Source: Pseudomonadota bacterium (lineage in GTDB: Bacteria > Desulfobacterota > Desulfobulbia > Desulfobulbales > SURF-16). From it: 37,309 nt of DNA. The stretch lies in the NCBI GenBank assembly GCA_018897105.1, contig JAHILF010000020.1:1-37309 (forward strand), in the 5' to 3' direction. The translations under genes and the position numbers were made by a program. Below, piece by piece: positions 25,737 through 34,311 of this stretch. The notes beneath the pieces are model-generated. The model was not told where the DNA came from. It saw nothing but the letters and a program-made list of their open reading frames with translations, and did no database searches. Position 1 is the stretch's first letter, and each line of letters begins with the position of its first letter.

Positions 25737-27320
25737 ATGACCGATAACAGCAAAGATGACCTGATATTTTTCGACGAACCGGGCAACCTCTCATCCGCTC
25801 AGGATGAGAGGCCGGGAACTCAGCAGTCTCCTGCCAGGTGCTGGAAAATCCTGATTGTTGATGATGACAGGGAGGTGCACAGCATCACCACCCTGGTGTT
25901 GAAAAAATTCAGTTATGACGGCAGGGGGTTACAGTTTCTGCATGCCTACAGCGAAAGTGAGGCAAGAGCCCGGATCATGCAGCATCCGGACACGGCGGTC
26001 ATCCTGCTTGATGTGGTCATGGAGAACAATGATTCCGGATTGGCCTTTGTCGAGTTTGTCCGCAAGGTACAAAAGAATGCCTTTGTCCGTATTATCCTGA
26101 GAACCGGCCAGCCTGGCCAGGCCCCGGAAGAAAAGGTCATCGTCGAGTATGACATCAACGACTACAAGGAAAAGACCGAGCTTTCCTCCCAGAAACTCTT
26201 TACCGTCATGGTCTCGTCGCTACGCACCTACCGTGATATCCTGGTCATTGAGGCAAATCGTCAGGGTCTGCGGAGAATTATCGATGCCTCGGCCAACCTT
26301 TTCGAGCTGCGCTCCCTCAGGCAGCTCGCCTCCGGGGTGCTCACCCAGCTCGTTTCCATCCTGCACATGGACCCCAATGCCATTGTTTTTGAGACATCAG
26401 GATTTGCCGCGACAAAATCGGCAAAGCAGTTTGATATCCTGGCCGCCACCGGCAAGTTTGCAGGCTTGACGGAGATAACCAGGGAGGATGAATTACCGAA
26501 AAATGTTCTTGTCGATCTGCATGAGGCCATTTCCCGTAAAAGATGCCTCTGCTATGCTGACAGATACATCGGTTACTTCAAAAGCCAGTTCGGCGCGGAA
26601 ACGGTTATCTACTGCGAGGGCTGGAATGAGCTGAGCGAACTCAACAAATCGCTGATCGAAATTTTCTGCACCAATGTCCATATCGCCTTTGAAAATACCC
26701 ACCTCAATTTAGAGATTGAGGACACCCAGAAAGAGATCATTTATACCTTGGGCGAGATCGCCGAGGCCCGCTCCCAGGAAACCGGGTTCCACGTCAAGAG
26801 GGTTTCGGAATACAGCCGATTGCTTGGTGAAAAATGCGGATTGTCCCCGACCCATATTGAAATACTGCGCCTGGCCTCACCCATGCACGATGTGGGCAAG
26901 GTGGCCATCCCGGACAATATCCTCAATAATCCTGGTCCGTTGAACAGTGATGAATTTTCAACCATGAAAAATCATGCCGCCATCGGCCATGATATGCTGG
27001 TCTCCTCGAGCCGGGAAATCATGCAGGCGGCAGCGATCATAGCCGTCCAGCACCACGAAAAATATGACGGATCCGGCTATCCGGCTGGGCTTAAAGGCAA
27101 TGATATCCATGTGTTTGCCCGTATTACCGCTATTGCCGATGTCTTTGATGCCCTGTGCAACGACCGGGTCTACCGCAAGGCCTATGACATGAATGAGATT
27201 CTTGGCTATTTCTCCAAGGAAAGGGGCTGCCATTTTGATCCTGCCATGGTGGACATTTTTCTGGCCAATATCAACGATTTCATCACCATTAAAAAGACAC
27301 TTGATGGTCGCGCTCTGTAA
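25737..27320 (+). CDS. Response regulator REC-DUF3369-HD-GYP, cyclic di-GMP phosphodiesterase
   Basis: 527 residues. Receiver domain (about 37-170) with ILIVDDDRE and phosphoacceptor D92 in ILLDVVMEN. Middle DUF3369 domain (about 175-330). HD-GYP domain (about 335-515) with HD pair H384-D385 in MHDVGKVAIPD, HHEKYDGSGYPAGL and RITAIADVFDAL. HD-GYP enzymes hydrolyse cyclic di-GMP using a two- or three-iron centre, and all main metal-binding motifs appear intact. Phosphorylation by the kinase just upstream would set its activity. This suggests control of motility or biofilm, which is inference. Confidence 0.93.
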   Translation: MTDNSKDDLIFFDEPGNLSSAQDERPGTQQSPARCWKILIVDDDREVHSITTLVLKKFSYDGRGLQFLHAYSESEARARIMQHPDTAVILLDVVMENNDSGLAFVEFVRKVQKNAFVRIILRTGQPGQAPEEKVIVEYDINDYKEKTELSSQKLFTVMVSSLRTYRDILVIEANRQGLRRIIDASANLFELRSLRQLASGVLTQLVSILHMDPNAIVFETSGFAATKSAKQFDILAATGKFAGLTEITREDELPKNVLVDLHEAISRKRCLCYADRYIGYFKSQFGAETVIYCEGWNELSELNKSLIEIFCTNVHIAFENTHLNLEIEDTQKEIIYTLGEIAEARSQETGFHVKRVSEYSRLLGEKCGLSPTHIEILRLASPMHDVGKVAIPDNILNNPGPLNSDEFSTMKNHAAIGHDMLVSSSREIMQAAAIIAVQHHEKYDGSGYPAGLKGNDIHVFARITAIADVFDALCNDRVYRKAYDMNEILGYFSKERGCHFDPAMVDIFLANINDFITIKKTLDGRAL

Positions 27321-27392
27321 GAGTCTGCGTTCAATCCCTGCTGGCAATGATGACGGGTGATGCGGAAAAAGAAGCAGGCTGTCTGGAGGAGA

Positions 27393-27450
27393 GATCCACT
27401 CCCCTTTTTCCTGATTGTAACGAGGCGACAGGAGAAAAAAAGAGTGGATC
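27393..27450. terminator. Bidirectional hairpin terminator
   Basis: GATCCACTC with a following pyrimidine tract (27393-27413) pairs with a purine tract ending GAGTGGATC (27429-27450), with small bulges. It sits between the ends of the HD-GYP gene (+) and flxA (-). Polypyrimidine runs inside the stem could serve as T-tracts in either direction. Confidence 0.6.
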
Positions 27451-27459
27451 GGGGAGAAG

Positions 27460-28290
27460 CTATAGTTCGTTGGGTAATTGTCTGAGCTGGGCGCGGGTGA
27501 ACACGGGGCCGTCCATGCACACATAGCTGGTGCCGATGTTGCAACGGCCGCAGATTCCCACTCCGCATTTCATGCGTTTTTCCAGGGTGGTGACAATCTG
27601 TTCATCCTTGAAGCCGAGCTTTTCCAGGGCCTGCAGGGTAAACTTGATCATGATCGGCGGGCCGCAGGTGATGGCCACGCTGTTTCCCGGGCTTGGCGCT
27701 ATATCGAGCAGCACGTTGGGAATGAGACCCACTTTGTGTTGCCATCCCTCGTATGGGGCGTCGATGGTCAGATAGGTATCCAGATCATCGCGATCCAGCC
27801 AGTCCTGCAATTCATAGCTGTAGGCCATGTCAACCGGGGAACGTGCCCCATAGAGCAGGGTGATTTTGCCGTAATCAGCCCGGTTGTCGAGCATGAACAG
27901 CAGCAGAGTGCGCAGGGGCGCCATGCCGATGCCGCCGCCGACAAAGACAATATCTTTGCCCTTCATATCCTCATAGGGAAACGAATTGCCAAGGGGTGCG
28001 CGTACGCCGATCTGATCGCCGGCCTTGAGGGAATGCAGTTTGCTGGTCACTTCGCCGGTGCGCATGACGCTGAACTGCAGATAATCCATGCGCGTGGGCG
28101 GCGAATTGATGACAAAGGTGGCCTCGCCGGTGCCGAAGGAGGAGACCTGTCCCACCTGACCCGGCTTGAAGGAGAAATTTTTCATGGCTTCCGGGTTATT
28201 CAGGGTGACCCTGAAGGTCATGATATTATGCGTTTCCCGGATAACTTCCTGAATGGTCGCCATTTCCGGTAGATAAATATTTTTGGTCAT
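27460..28290 (-). CDS. flxA: FlxA, FAD/NAD-binding oxidoreductase subunit
   Basis: 276 residues. Ferredoxin-NADP reductase-like FAD domain (about 1-100), NAD-binding domain with VFVGGGIGMAPLRTLL (about 113-225), and C-terminal [2Fe-2S] site with CGVGICGRCNIGTSYVC, as in PyrK/hydrogenase gamma proteins. In FlxABCD-HdrABC this subunit is thought to oxidise NADH. It starts three bases after the flxB stop with GAGGAG as ribosome site and ends the operon. Placement after flxB and the shared operon with hdrABC support the name over a generic dihydroorotate dehydrogenase electron-transfer subunit. Confidence 0.85.
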   Translation of the reverse strand: MTKNIYLPEMATIQEVIRETHNIMTFRVTLNNPEAMKNFSFKPGQVGQVSSFGTGEATFVINSPPTRMDYLQFSVMRTGEVTSKLHSLKAGDQIGVRAPLGNSFPYEDMKGKDIVFVGGGIGMAPLRTLLLFMLDNRADYGKITLLYGARSPVDMAYSYELQDWLDRDDLDTYLTIDAPYEGWQHKVGLIPNVLLDIAPSPGNSVAITCGPPIMIKFTLQALEKLGFKDEQIVTTLEKRMKCGVGICGRCNIGTSYVCMDGPVFTRAQLRQLPNEL

Positions 28291-28293
28291 GTC

Positions 28294-29355
28294 TTACTCC
28301 TCAACCGCTGCAGGCTCAAAATCAATGGCCTTCAGCACGATTTCGCGAATGTCTATGCCGGCAGGGCAGCTCTTGATGCATCTGCCGCAGCCGCAGCAGG
28401 AGATCACTCCCCCATGGATGGTGGGATAATAGCTGAACTTGTGGCCAACCCGATTTTTCAGCCGATGTGCCTTGGTGGGGCGCGGATTGTGACCGCTTGC
28501 TTCCATGGTGAACTGGGCTGACATGCAGTTGTCCCATGACCTGAGCCGTTTCCCTTTCATGCCGTTGGTTTCATCGGTGATGTTAAAACAATAACAGGAG
28601 GGGCAGAGATAGGTGCAGGCCCCACAGCTGAGACATTTTGCCGAAACTTCTTCCCAGAATTGCATGTTGTCAAAGACGGCCAGGAGTTTTGCCGGAGCCT
28701 GGGACAGGTCTTTGGTGTTGTTTATGGAGCCGGCGATCTCCTGACAGATTTTGTCTGCTTCGACTTTTCTGGATGATCCGTCGGCCAGCAGTTTTGAGTT
28801 GAGCAGTTTTTCGCCCTGCTCAGACACGGACTCCAGCAGATAGCCGTCGTTCATCGGAATAGCCAGCACATCGGAGCCGGTTGGATCACAGGGATCGCTG
28901 TCCACCCAGTTGCAGAAACAGGTGTTTTCGATTGTCCTGCAGGCCAGGGTAATGAACAGCGTGTTCTTCCTGCGGGCCTGGTAGTAGATATCGGTGTTTT
29001 TATCGGACAGATAGACCCGGTCAAACATGGTGAAACCGCGTGCGTCACAGGGCCGGCTGCCAAAGACCACCGTACTCCCTTCGGGCAGGGTTTCCCTGGC
29101 GTCGATTTTGACCCTGCTCAGATTTTCCGGATCTTTACTGTAGGTGAAATCAACCAGCTTTTCACTCTGGGGGAAGACCGTCTTTTTGGGCGGCATGGTG
29201 GCTGCACGGTCAAGGATAATCTCCTGCTCCAGGTCAAAGGGACGGAAAAGCAATGCCTCACCGTCATAACTCGGGGCAAAGACCCTGTGTTCCTTTGCCA
29301 GTTCGGCCAGCCAGGGCTTCACATCCGCTGATTTAATGAATTGGACCTTCGCCAT
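28294..29355 (-). CDS. flxB: FlxB, iron-sulfur subunit
   Basis: 353 residues. Two ferredoxin-type sets of cysteines: CLSCGACTYLCPSCYC (about 240-255) and CCGCGRCIKSCPAG (about 325-340). An additional pair is present in the N-terminal half (TCFCNW). The N-terminal part resembles sulfhydrogenase beta-type 4Fe-4S proteins. It should relay electrons from FlxA towards the Hdr part. The ATG at 29355 overlaps the flxC stop as TAATG and has better spacing to GAGAGGG than the ATG at 29361. Confidence 0.83.
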   Translation of the reverse strand: MAKVQFIKSADVKPWLAELAKEHRVFAPSYDGEALLFRPFDLEQEIILDRAATMPPKKTVFPQSEKLVDFTYSKDPENLSRVKIDARETLPEGSTVVFGSRPCDARGFTMFDRVYLSDKNTDIYYQARRKNTLFITLACRTIENTCFCNWVDSDPCDPTGSDVLAIPMNDGYLLESVSEQGEKLLNSKLLADGSSRKVEADKICQEIAGSINNTKDLSQAPAKLLAVFDNMQFWEEVSAKCLSCGACTYLCPSCYCFNITDETNGMKGKRLRSWDNCMSAQFTMEASGHNPRPTKAHRLKNRVGHKFSYYPTIHGGVISCCGCGRCIKSCPAGIDIREIVLKAIDFEPAAVEE

Positions 29356-30311
29356 TACCATTCCCTCTCATTGATATTCTCTTCTTCCATCTTGAAGGAG
29401 AGCAGGGGCGGAGTAGCTTCAGGGTCAACTCCCGCCTCATATTGAAATAGTTCTTTGATTTCCTTGTTCATTTTTTTCTTCAGCAGGAGCAGCGGAATAT
29501 CCATGGGGCAGGCCCGCTGGCATTCACCACACTCGGTGCATCGTCCGGCCAGATGATAGGCATGAATAAGCTGAAACATCCATTTGTCACGGACACTGTC
29601 TTCCTGGCTCAACCAGTGCGGGTCGCGGCTTTCGGCCAGACAATGGTCGCGGCAAACGCACATGGGGCAGGCGTTGCGGCAGGCGTAACAACGGATACAG
29701 CGGTCCATTTCCTTCTGCCAGAAGGCGAAACGTTCGTCCATCGGCATTTTTTCAAAGGCCTCCAGGTCGTCGTCGCCTTCAGTCTGAACGGAGGGGCTGA
29801 TCTTCTCCCCCACAAAATGGTCGGAGATCAGGGCATTGGGGTACTGGCAGGAAAAACACTTGTCGGCCAGCACCTTGGAAAGACGCAGCTTATGCTCCTC
29901 GCCGCCTAAGCCGATGACGACCGTCTGGGACGCTATCTGACAAAAATCAACCTTGCCGGTATGACCCAGGGCCTTGCGTATTTTTGTCTGGTCTACCACG
30001 CCGGTACAGGGGAAACCGAAAATGGTGACCTCTTCCCGGTTGATCAGATTTTCCTGCAGCAGTTCAATGACGGAACGGCTGTCGCAGCCCTTGACCACAA
30101 TGCCGACCTTCTTGCCGCGCAAACCGGGGAGATAGGTTGCCAGATTATGCACACTGAACGGTCCTATCTCAAGCCGGTCGATATCTTCTTCCCGGCGGAT
30201 GAAGTGGGGGGTGGCATGCAGGGGATCATATCCCGCGCTCCAGGCTATAACCACATCAAGACCCGGCAGGGCCTTTCTGATGCTGTCTTTTAGTTCTTGT
30301 TGGTATTTCAC
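29355..30311 (-). CDS. flxC: FlxC, iron-sulfur subunit
   Basis: 318 residues. The N-terminal part resembles the FrhB/coenzyme F420 hydrogenase beta-type fold (KKVGIVVKGCDSRSVIELLQ, VTIFGFPCTGVVD). Two ferredoxin-like cysteine sets follow: CIRCYACRNACPMC (about 205-218) and CTECGECQRACPMD (about 258-271). The start is GTG with AAAGGAGAACCA before it. Adjacent to flxD by 24 bases and overlapping flxB. Most likely an electron-transfer subunit of the FlxABCD-HdrABC complex. Confidence 0.82.
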   Translation of the reverse strand: MKYQQELKDSIRKALPGLDVVIAWSAGYDPLHATPHFIRREEDIDRLEIGPFSVHNLATYLPGLRGKKVGIVVKGCDSRSVIELLQENLINREEVTIFGFPCTGVVDQTKIRKALGHTGKVDFCQIASQTVVIGLGGEEHKLRLSKVLADKCFSCQYPNALISDHFVGEKISPSVQTEGDDDLEAFEKMPMDERFAFWQKEMDRCIRCYACRNACPMCVCRDHCLAESRDPHWLSQEDSVRDKWMFQLIHAYHLAGRCTECGECQRACPMDIPLLLLKKKMNKEIKELFQYEAGVDPEATPPLLSFKMEEENINEREW

Positions 30312-30335
30312 TGGTTCTCCTTTGAGGCGCAGAGC

Positions 30336-30800
30336 TTAGAGGGCTGCTTCCATCTGCCTCAGTGTCTCCGAGGCCGCTGGTCCTGCTATTTTCGGGGCCG
30401 GACCGAGTTTGTGAATCTGTTCTGTAAACCGGGTCACCACCTGCTGCCACCGCTGGCCTTCCGATGCCGAGACCCAGGTATATTCGAATCTGCCCGGTTC
30501 AATACCGAGGATGGGCAGAAATCTGTGCAGCACCTCAAGCCTTCTGCGGGCATAAAAGTTTCCTTCCGCATAGTGGCAGTCACGGGGATGGCAACCGGAG
30601 ACCAACACGCCGTCTGCGCCGTTCAGCAGGGTTTTCATGATAAACAGGGGATCGATCCTGCCGGAACAGGGAACCCTGATAATGCGCAGGTCAGTGGGCT
30701 GATTAAAGCGTCCCACACCCGCGGTATCGGCGCCGCCGTAGGAGCACCAGTTACAGAGAAAACCTACAATACGAAGCTCCTTACCTTTTAAAACTGGCAT
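30336..30800 (-). CDS. flxD: FlxD, MvhD-like subunit
   Basis: 154 residues of the MvhD/hydrogenase delta family that connects an electron-input module to HdrA. Cysteines CNWCSYGGAD, VPCSGRID and GCHPRDCHY would hold a [2Fe-2S]-type cluster. No in-frame TGA is present, so it is not a selenocysteine form. The ATG overlaps the end of hdrA by 13 bases and has GGAGG about 10 bases before it. Confidence 0.86.
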   Translation of the reverse strand: MPVLKGKELRIVGFLCNWCSYGGADTAGVGRFNQPTDLRIIRVPCSGRIDPLFIMKTLLNGADGVLVSGCHPRDCHYAEGNFYARRRLEVLHRFLPILGIEPGRFEYTWVSASEGQRWQQVVTRFTEQIHKLGPAPKIAGPAASETLRQMEAAL

Positions 30801-32746
30801 AGGGCGTTAACCTCCGAAAGAATCTGGTTGTCGGTAAAATGCTGGAGTTGGGCCGCTCCCTGGGGACAGGTTGAGGTGCAGATACCGCAGCCCTGACATA
30901 CTGTTTCAATGACTTCGGCCTTTTTCATGCCACGGAAGTCAATCTCCTTGATGGCGCCGAATGGGCAGGTTTTTATGCACTTGCCGCAACCGATGCAGCG
31001 TTTGATGTCCACCACGGAAACCTGTGGATCGCTTGCCAGCTTGTCCTTGGAGAAGAGCCCCAGCACCTTGGATGCTGCGGCGCTGCCCTGGGCGACCGAG
31101 GAGGGAATGTCCTTCGGCCCCTGGCAGCACCCGGCCAGATAAACACCGGCAGTGTTTGTTTCCACCGGTTTGAGTTTCGGATGGCCTTCCATGTAAAAGC
31201 CGTACGAGTCGTAGGAGATGCGCAGTTTTTCCGCCAGTCCCGCGGCGCCTGCTGACGAATCGGCGCCAACGGCCAGCACGACCAGGTCTGCATCAACTTC
31301 AACCTGCGTTCCCATCAGGGTGTCGGCGCCGCGTACCAGCAGACTGTCGCCCTTGGGATAGATCATGGAGACCCGGCCTCTGATATATTTGGCATTGTAT
31401 TCTTCCATGGCCCGGCGGGTGAACTCGTCGTAATTTTTCCCCGTAGCCCGGATATCCATATAAAAGACATAGGTTTGGGCCTCGGGCAGGTGGTCCTTGG
31501 TCAGGATGGCCTGCTTGGCGGTATACATGCAGCAGAAACCGGTGCAGTACGGACGTCCCACGGATTTGTCCCGGGAACCCACGCACTGGATGAAAACCAC
31601 GTTTTTCGGTTCCTTGCCGTCCGAAGGACGCTTGATATGGCCGCCGGTGGGTCCGGAGGCTGACAGCATGCGCTCATACTGCAGGGAGGTAATGACATCC
31701 GGATAGCGTCCGCCGCCATATTCGCCGTAAACGGTCCAGTCAAACAGATCGAAACCCGTGGCCGCAACGATGGCGCCGACCTTTTCGGTGACAAATTCAT
31801 CCTGCTGGGTGAAGTCAATGCATCCGGACGGGCAGACCTTGGCGCAGATGCCGCATTTGCCCTTCTGTAGTTTCATGCAGAAATTAGCATCGATCTTGGC
31901 CTTTTTCGGGATGGCCTGGGGAAAAGGGATATTGATGGCGGTCGTCTTGCCGATGCCTTCGTTAAAAAAATCCGTGGCCTTTTTACTGGGGCATTTTGTC
32001 ATGCAGATGCCGCAGCCCGTGCATTTATCCCAGTCGACATAGGTGGCCTTCTTTTTCACCTTGACTTCAAAGTTGCCCACATAACCGCTGACCTCTTCAA
32101 TCTCCGAGTAGGCATACAGGGTGATATTGGGATGCTGGGCCACGTCAACCATGCGCGGACCGAGGATACAGCAGGAGCAGTCAACCGTGGGAAAGGTCTT
32201 GTCAAGTTTTGCCATCTTGCCGCCGATGGTAGTGGTCTTTTCCACCAGAATCACTTCAAGACCACCTTCCGCACAATCCAGAGCCGCCTGGATTCCAGCC
32301 ACTCCGCCGCCGATGATCAGCACGCGTTTATTGATGTCGAACTGTTTGGAAAGAAGCGGTCGGTTGTGCAGCAGTTTTGAGGCGGCCATGCGCACCAGTT
32401 CGGTCGCCTTGTTGGTGTTGGCTTCGCGATCTTTGCCGATCCAGGAAACATGCTCGCGGATGTTGGCCATCTCAAAGAGATAACGGTTCAGTCCGGCACG
32501 TTCCACGGTGCGGCGGAATGTCTGTTCGTGCATGCGCGGCGTACAGGATGCTACGACCACGCCATCGAGCTGATGTTCCTTGATGGCGTTAACGATTTCC
32601 TCCTGTCCCGGTTCGGAGCAGGTGTACATGGTATCGGTCGCAAAGGCCACGCCGGGAAATTCCCTGGCTGCCGCTGCTACTGCTGCGGTGTCAACTGTAC
32701 CTTCGATATTGCTGCCGCAATGACAGACAAAAACTCCGATTTTCAT
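30788..32746 (-). CDS. hdrA: Heterodisulfide reductase subunit A
   Basis: 652 residues. N-terminal CHCGSNIEG region, FAD-binding domain with VLIIGGGVAGIQAAL and the cysteine stretch TVDCSCCILGPRM, then two ferredoxin sets: CTGCGICMTKCP and CGICAKVCPSGC near the middle, CIGCGKCIKTCP and CQGCGICTSTCP near the C-terminus. HdrA carries the bifurcating flavin in related complexes. It would split electrons from NADH between ferredoxin and the HdrB disulfide site. Its start overlaps the hdrB stop by four bases (ATGA). Confidence 0.95.
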   Translation of the reverse strand: MKIGVFVCHCGSNIEGTVDTAAVAAAAREFPGVAFATDTMYTCSEPGQEEIVNAIKEHQLDGVVVASCTPRMHEQTFRRTVERAGLNRYLFEMANIREHVSWIGKDREANTNKATELVRMAASKLLHNRPLLSKQFDINKRVLIIGGGVAGIQAALDCAEGGLEVILVEKTTTIGGKMAKLDKTFPTVDCSCCILGPRMVDVAQHPNITLYAYSEIEEVSGYVGNFEVKVKKKATYVDWDKCTGCGICMTKCPSKKATDFFNEGIGKTTAINIPFPQAIPKKAKIDANFCMKLQKGKCGICAKVCPSGCIDFTQQDEFVTEKVGAIVAATGFDLFDWTVYGEYGGGRYPDVITSLQYERMLSASGPTGGHIKRPSDGKEPKNVVFIQCVGSRDKSVGRPYCTGFCCMYTAKQAILTKDHLPEAQTYVFYMDIRATGKNYDEFTRRAMEEYNAKYIRGRVSMIYPKGDSLLVRGADTLMGTQVEVDADLVVLAVGADSSAGAAGLAEKLRISYDSYGFYMEGHPKLKPVETNTAGVYLAGCCQGPKDIPSSVAQGSAAASKVLGLFSKDKLASDPQVSVVDIKRCIGCGKCIKTCPFGAIKEIDFRGMKKAEVIETVCQGCGICTSTCPQGAAQLQHFTDNQILSEVNALCQF

Positions 32747-33648
32747 TGAGACTTCTCCTTGGAATCCCCTTCCATGCCGAGAGCATTTATCACTGAGCGG
32801 GGATTCACGCAGAGCTTGTCAATGCCCAGTTCTTTTTCTGAAAGGCCGAAGGCCAATCCCATAAGCTGGGTAAAGTAGAAAATCGGCATATGATGCTTTG
32901 AGCCATTGGCGCTGTTGATCTGTTCCTGCCGCATGTCCAGATTCATCTGGCACAGGGGACAGGCAGTGACCAGGGCCATGGCGCCCATTTCTTTGGCCGT
33001 GTCCAGCAGCTTGCCGGAAAGCCGCATGACCACATCCTTGCGCGGGATGCCGAATGATGCGCCGCAGCACTCCACCTTGAGCGGGAACGGCACAACGGTT
33101 GCGCCCAGGGCTGTCATGATGTTGTCCATGGCCATGGGATGTTCGCGGTCGTCAAAGTTCATGATTTCGGCCGGCCGGTTCATGATGCAGCCGTAATAGG
33201 CGGCAACGATGAGACCCGTCAGGGGCTTTGTCACTTTTGCCTTGATTTTCTCGATACCGTAATCTTCCACCAGTATCTGCAGCACCGATTTGGTCTCAAC
33301 GGTGATGTCGGCCGGTTTGTCCAGCAGTTTGCTGACCTTTTCCCGGAAACTGTCATTTTTCATGCGGTGTTGTGCCGTCTTGAGGTTGGACAGACAGCTG
33401 GGACAAGGGGTCACAGCCGCGGTCAGACCCATGGAGGCCACCTGGCACAGATTGCGGGCGGAAAGGGCGGACGACAGGGTGTGGTCAACAGTATGAGCAG
33501 GGGTGGAACCGCAGCAGCTCCAGTTGGGGACATCGGTCAGCGTAATGTCCAGAGCAGCGCAGATGGCGCGGCTGGACATGTCATATTCTATGGATGTCCC
33601 GGTGCTTGAACAGCCGGGATAGTATGCGTAAGTTAAAGAAACGCTCAT
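32743..33648 (-). CDS. hdrB: Heterodisulfide reductase subunit B
   Basis: 301 residues with two CCG domains: CCGSTPAH (about 45) and ECCGASFG (about 195). Partner cysteines are YYPGCSSTG, TPCPSCLSN, YYGCIMNR and TACPLCQMN. These motifs hold the noncubane iron-sulfur clusters that reduce disulfides in HdrB. In bacteria of this type the substrate may be DsrC, which is inference. It overlaps hdrC and hdrA by four bases at each end. Confidence 0.94.
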   Translation of the reverse strand: MSVSLTYAYYPGCSSTGTSIEYDMSSRAICAALDITLTDVPNWSCCGSTPAHTVDHTLSSALSARNLCQVASMGLTAAVTPCPSCLSNLKTAQHRMKNDSFREKVSKLLDKPADITVETKSVLQILVEDYGIEKIKAKVTKPLTGLIVAAYYGCIMNRPAEIMNFDDREHPMAMDNIMTALGATVVPFPLKVECCGASFGIPRKDVVMRLSGKLLDTAKEMGAMALVTACPLCQMNLDMRQEQINSANGSKHHMPIFYFTQLMGLAFGLSEKELGIDKLCVNPRSVINALGMEGDSKEKSQ

Positions 33649-34205
33649 TTTGACGACTCCTCTGTATAGCGACGAAAAATTTTAGCGACCTCTTCTTTGC
33701 CCTGCATGGCGGACGGTTTGAGATGTATCTTGCCCTTGGGCAGCATCATGGGGCCAAGACCCATATCCGTCCAGAATCTTCCTGTATGGGATATGTAATT
33801 TGCCAGCAGGCCTACTTCAAACACCCGGCCATTTTTTTGGACGGAATGCAGAAAAGAATCCCAGAAGGTTTTTACCGTCTTTACTCCGCCATAGCCTTCG
33901 CGGCGAGCCATATGGCGCAGTACGTCCATAATGCGGGCCACGTCGATTTTGTTGGGACAACGGGCGGTGCAGGATTCGCAGGTGGCGCAGAGCCAGAGAG
34001 ATTTTGACTTGAGCACCAGCTCCTTCTGTCCCGCCTGGGTCAGGCGCATGATCTGGCTGACCGGGATGTCGTATTCGGTCGTATAGGGACATCCTGCCGT
34101 GCATTTACCGCACTGATAACAGAGGCTGAGCTGCTGGCCGCTCTCCTCTTCCACCTGTCTGACGAAATCAGAGTTACATGATGATGTTAAATTGATTACG
34201 TTCAT
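33645..34205 (-). CDS. hdrC: Heterodisulfide reductase subunit C
   Basis: 186 residues with two [4Fe-4S] sets: CYQCGKCTAGCP (about 29-40) and CATCESCTARCP (about 73-84). The small size, without membrane helices, is that of the soluble HdrC type. It passes electrons between HdrA and HdrB. First of the hdr genes, 106 bases after adh. The ribosome site is weak (AAAGGCGG further upstream). Confidence 0.93.
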   Translation of the reverse strand: MNVINLTSSCNSDFVRQVEEESGQQLSLCYQCGKCTAGCPYTTEYDIPVSQIMRLTQAGQKELVLKSKSLWLCATCESCTARCPNKIDVARIMDVLRHMARREGYGGVKTVKTFWDSFLHSVQKNGRVFEVGLLANYISHTGRFWTDMGLGPMMLPKGKIHLKPSAMQGKEEVAKIFRRYTEESSK

Positions 34206-34256
34206 ATTCTTGCTTGCCGCCTTTATTTGCCCTTTTACTGTTTAAATCCCTGCGAA

Positions 34257-34286
34257 TCAGGGAGCGGGCGAAAGCCCGCTCCCTGA
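34257..34286. promoter_or_regulatory. Strong hairpin in the adh-hdrC spacer
   Basis: A perfect 13-base-pair stem (TCAGGGAGCGGGC and its complement) closes the loop GAAA. It lies 26 bases after the adh stop. No T-run follows on either strand, so it is more likely a partial terminator, RNA-stability or processing hairpin that uncouples adh from hdr-flx levels. Confidence 0.6.
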
Positions 34287-34311
34287 TATGTAAAGATGTC
34301 CGTTTTGGTAA

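Noticed and set aside
29553-30311. Selenocysteine codon in the Flx or Hdr genes
   Set aside because: All Flx and Hdr frames are complete without in-frame TGA, so no selenoprotein is indicated in this operon.
34206-34311. Strong intrinsic terminator after adh
   Set aside because: The hairpin is strong but lacks a T-run on either strand, and the hdr genes follow on the same strand, so it was called a regulatory hairpin instead.
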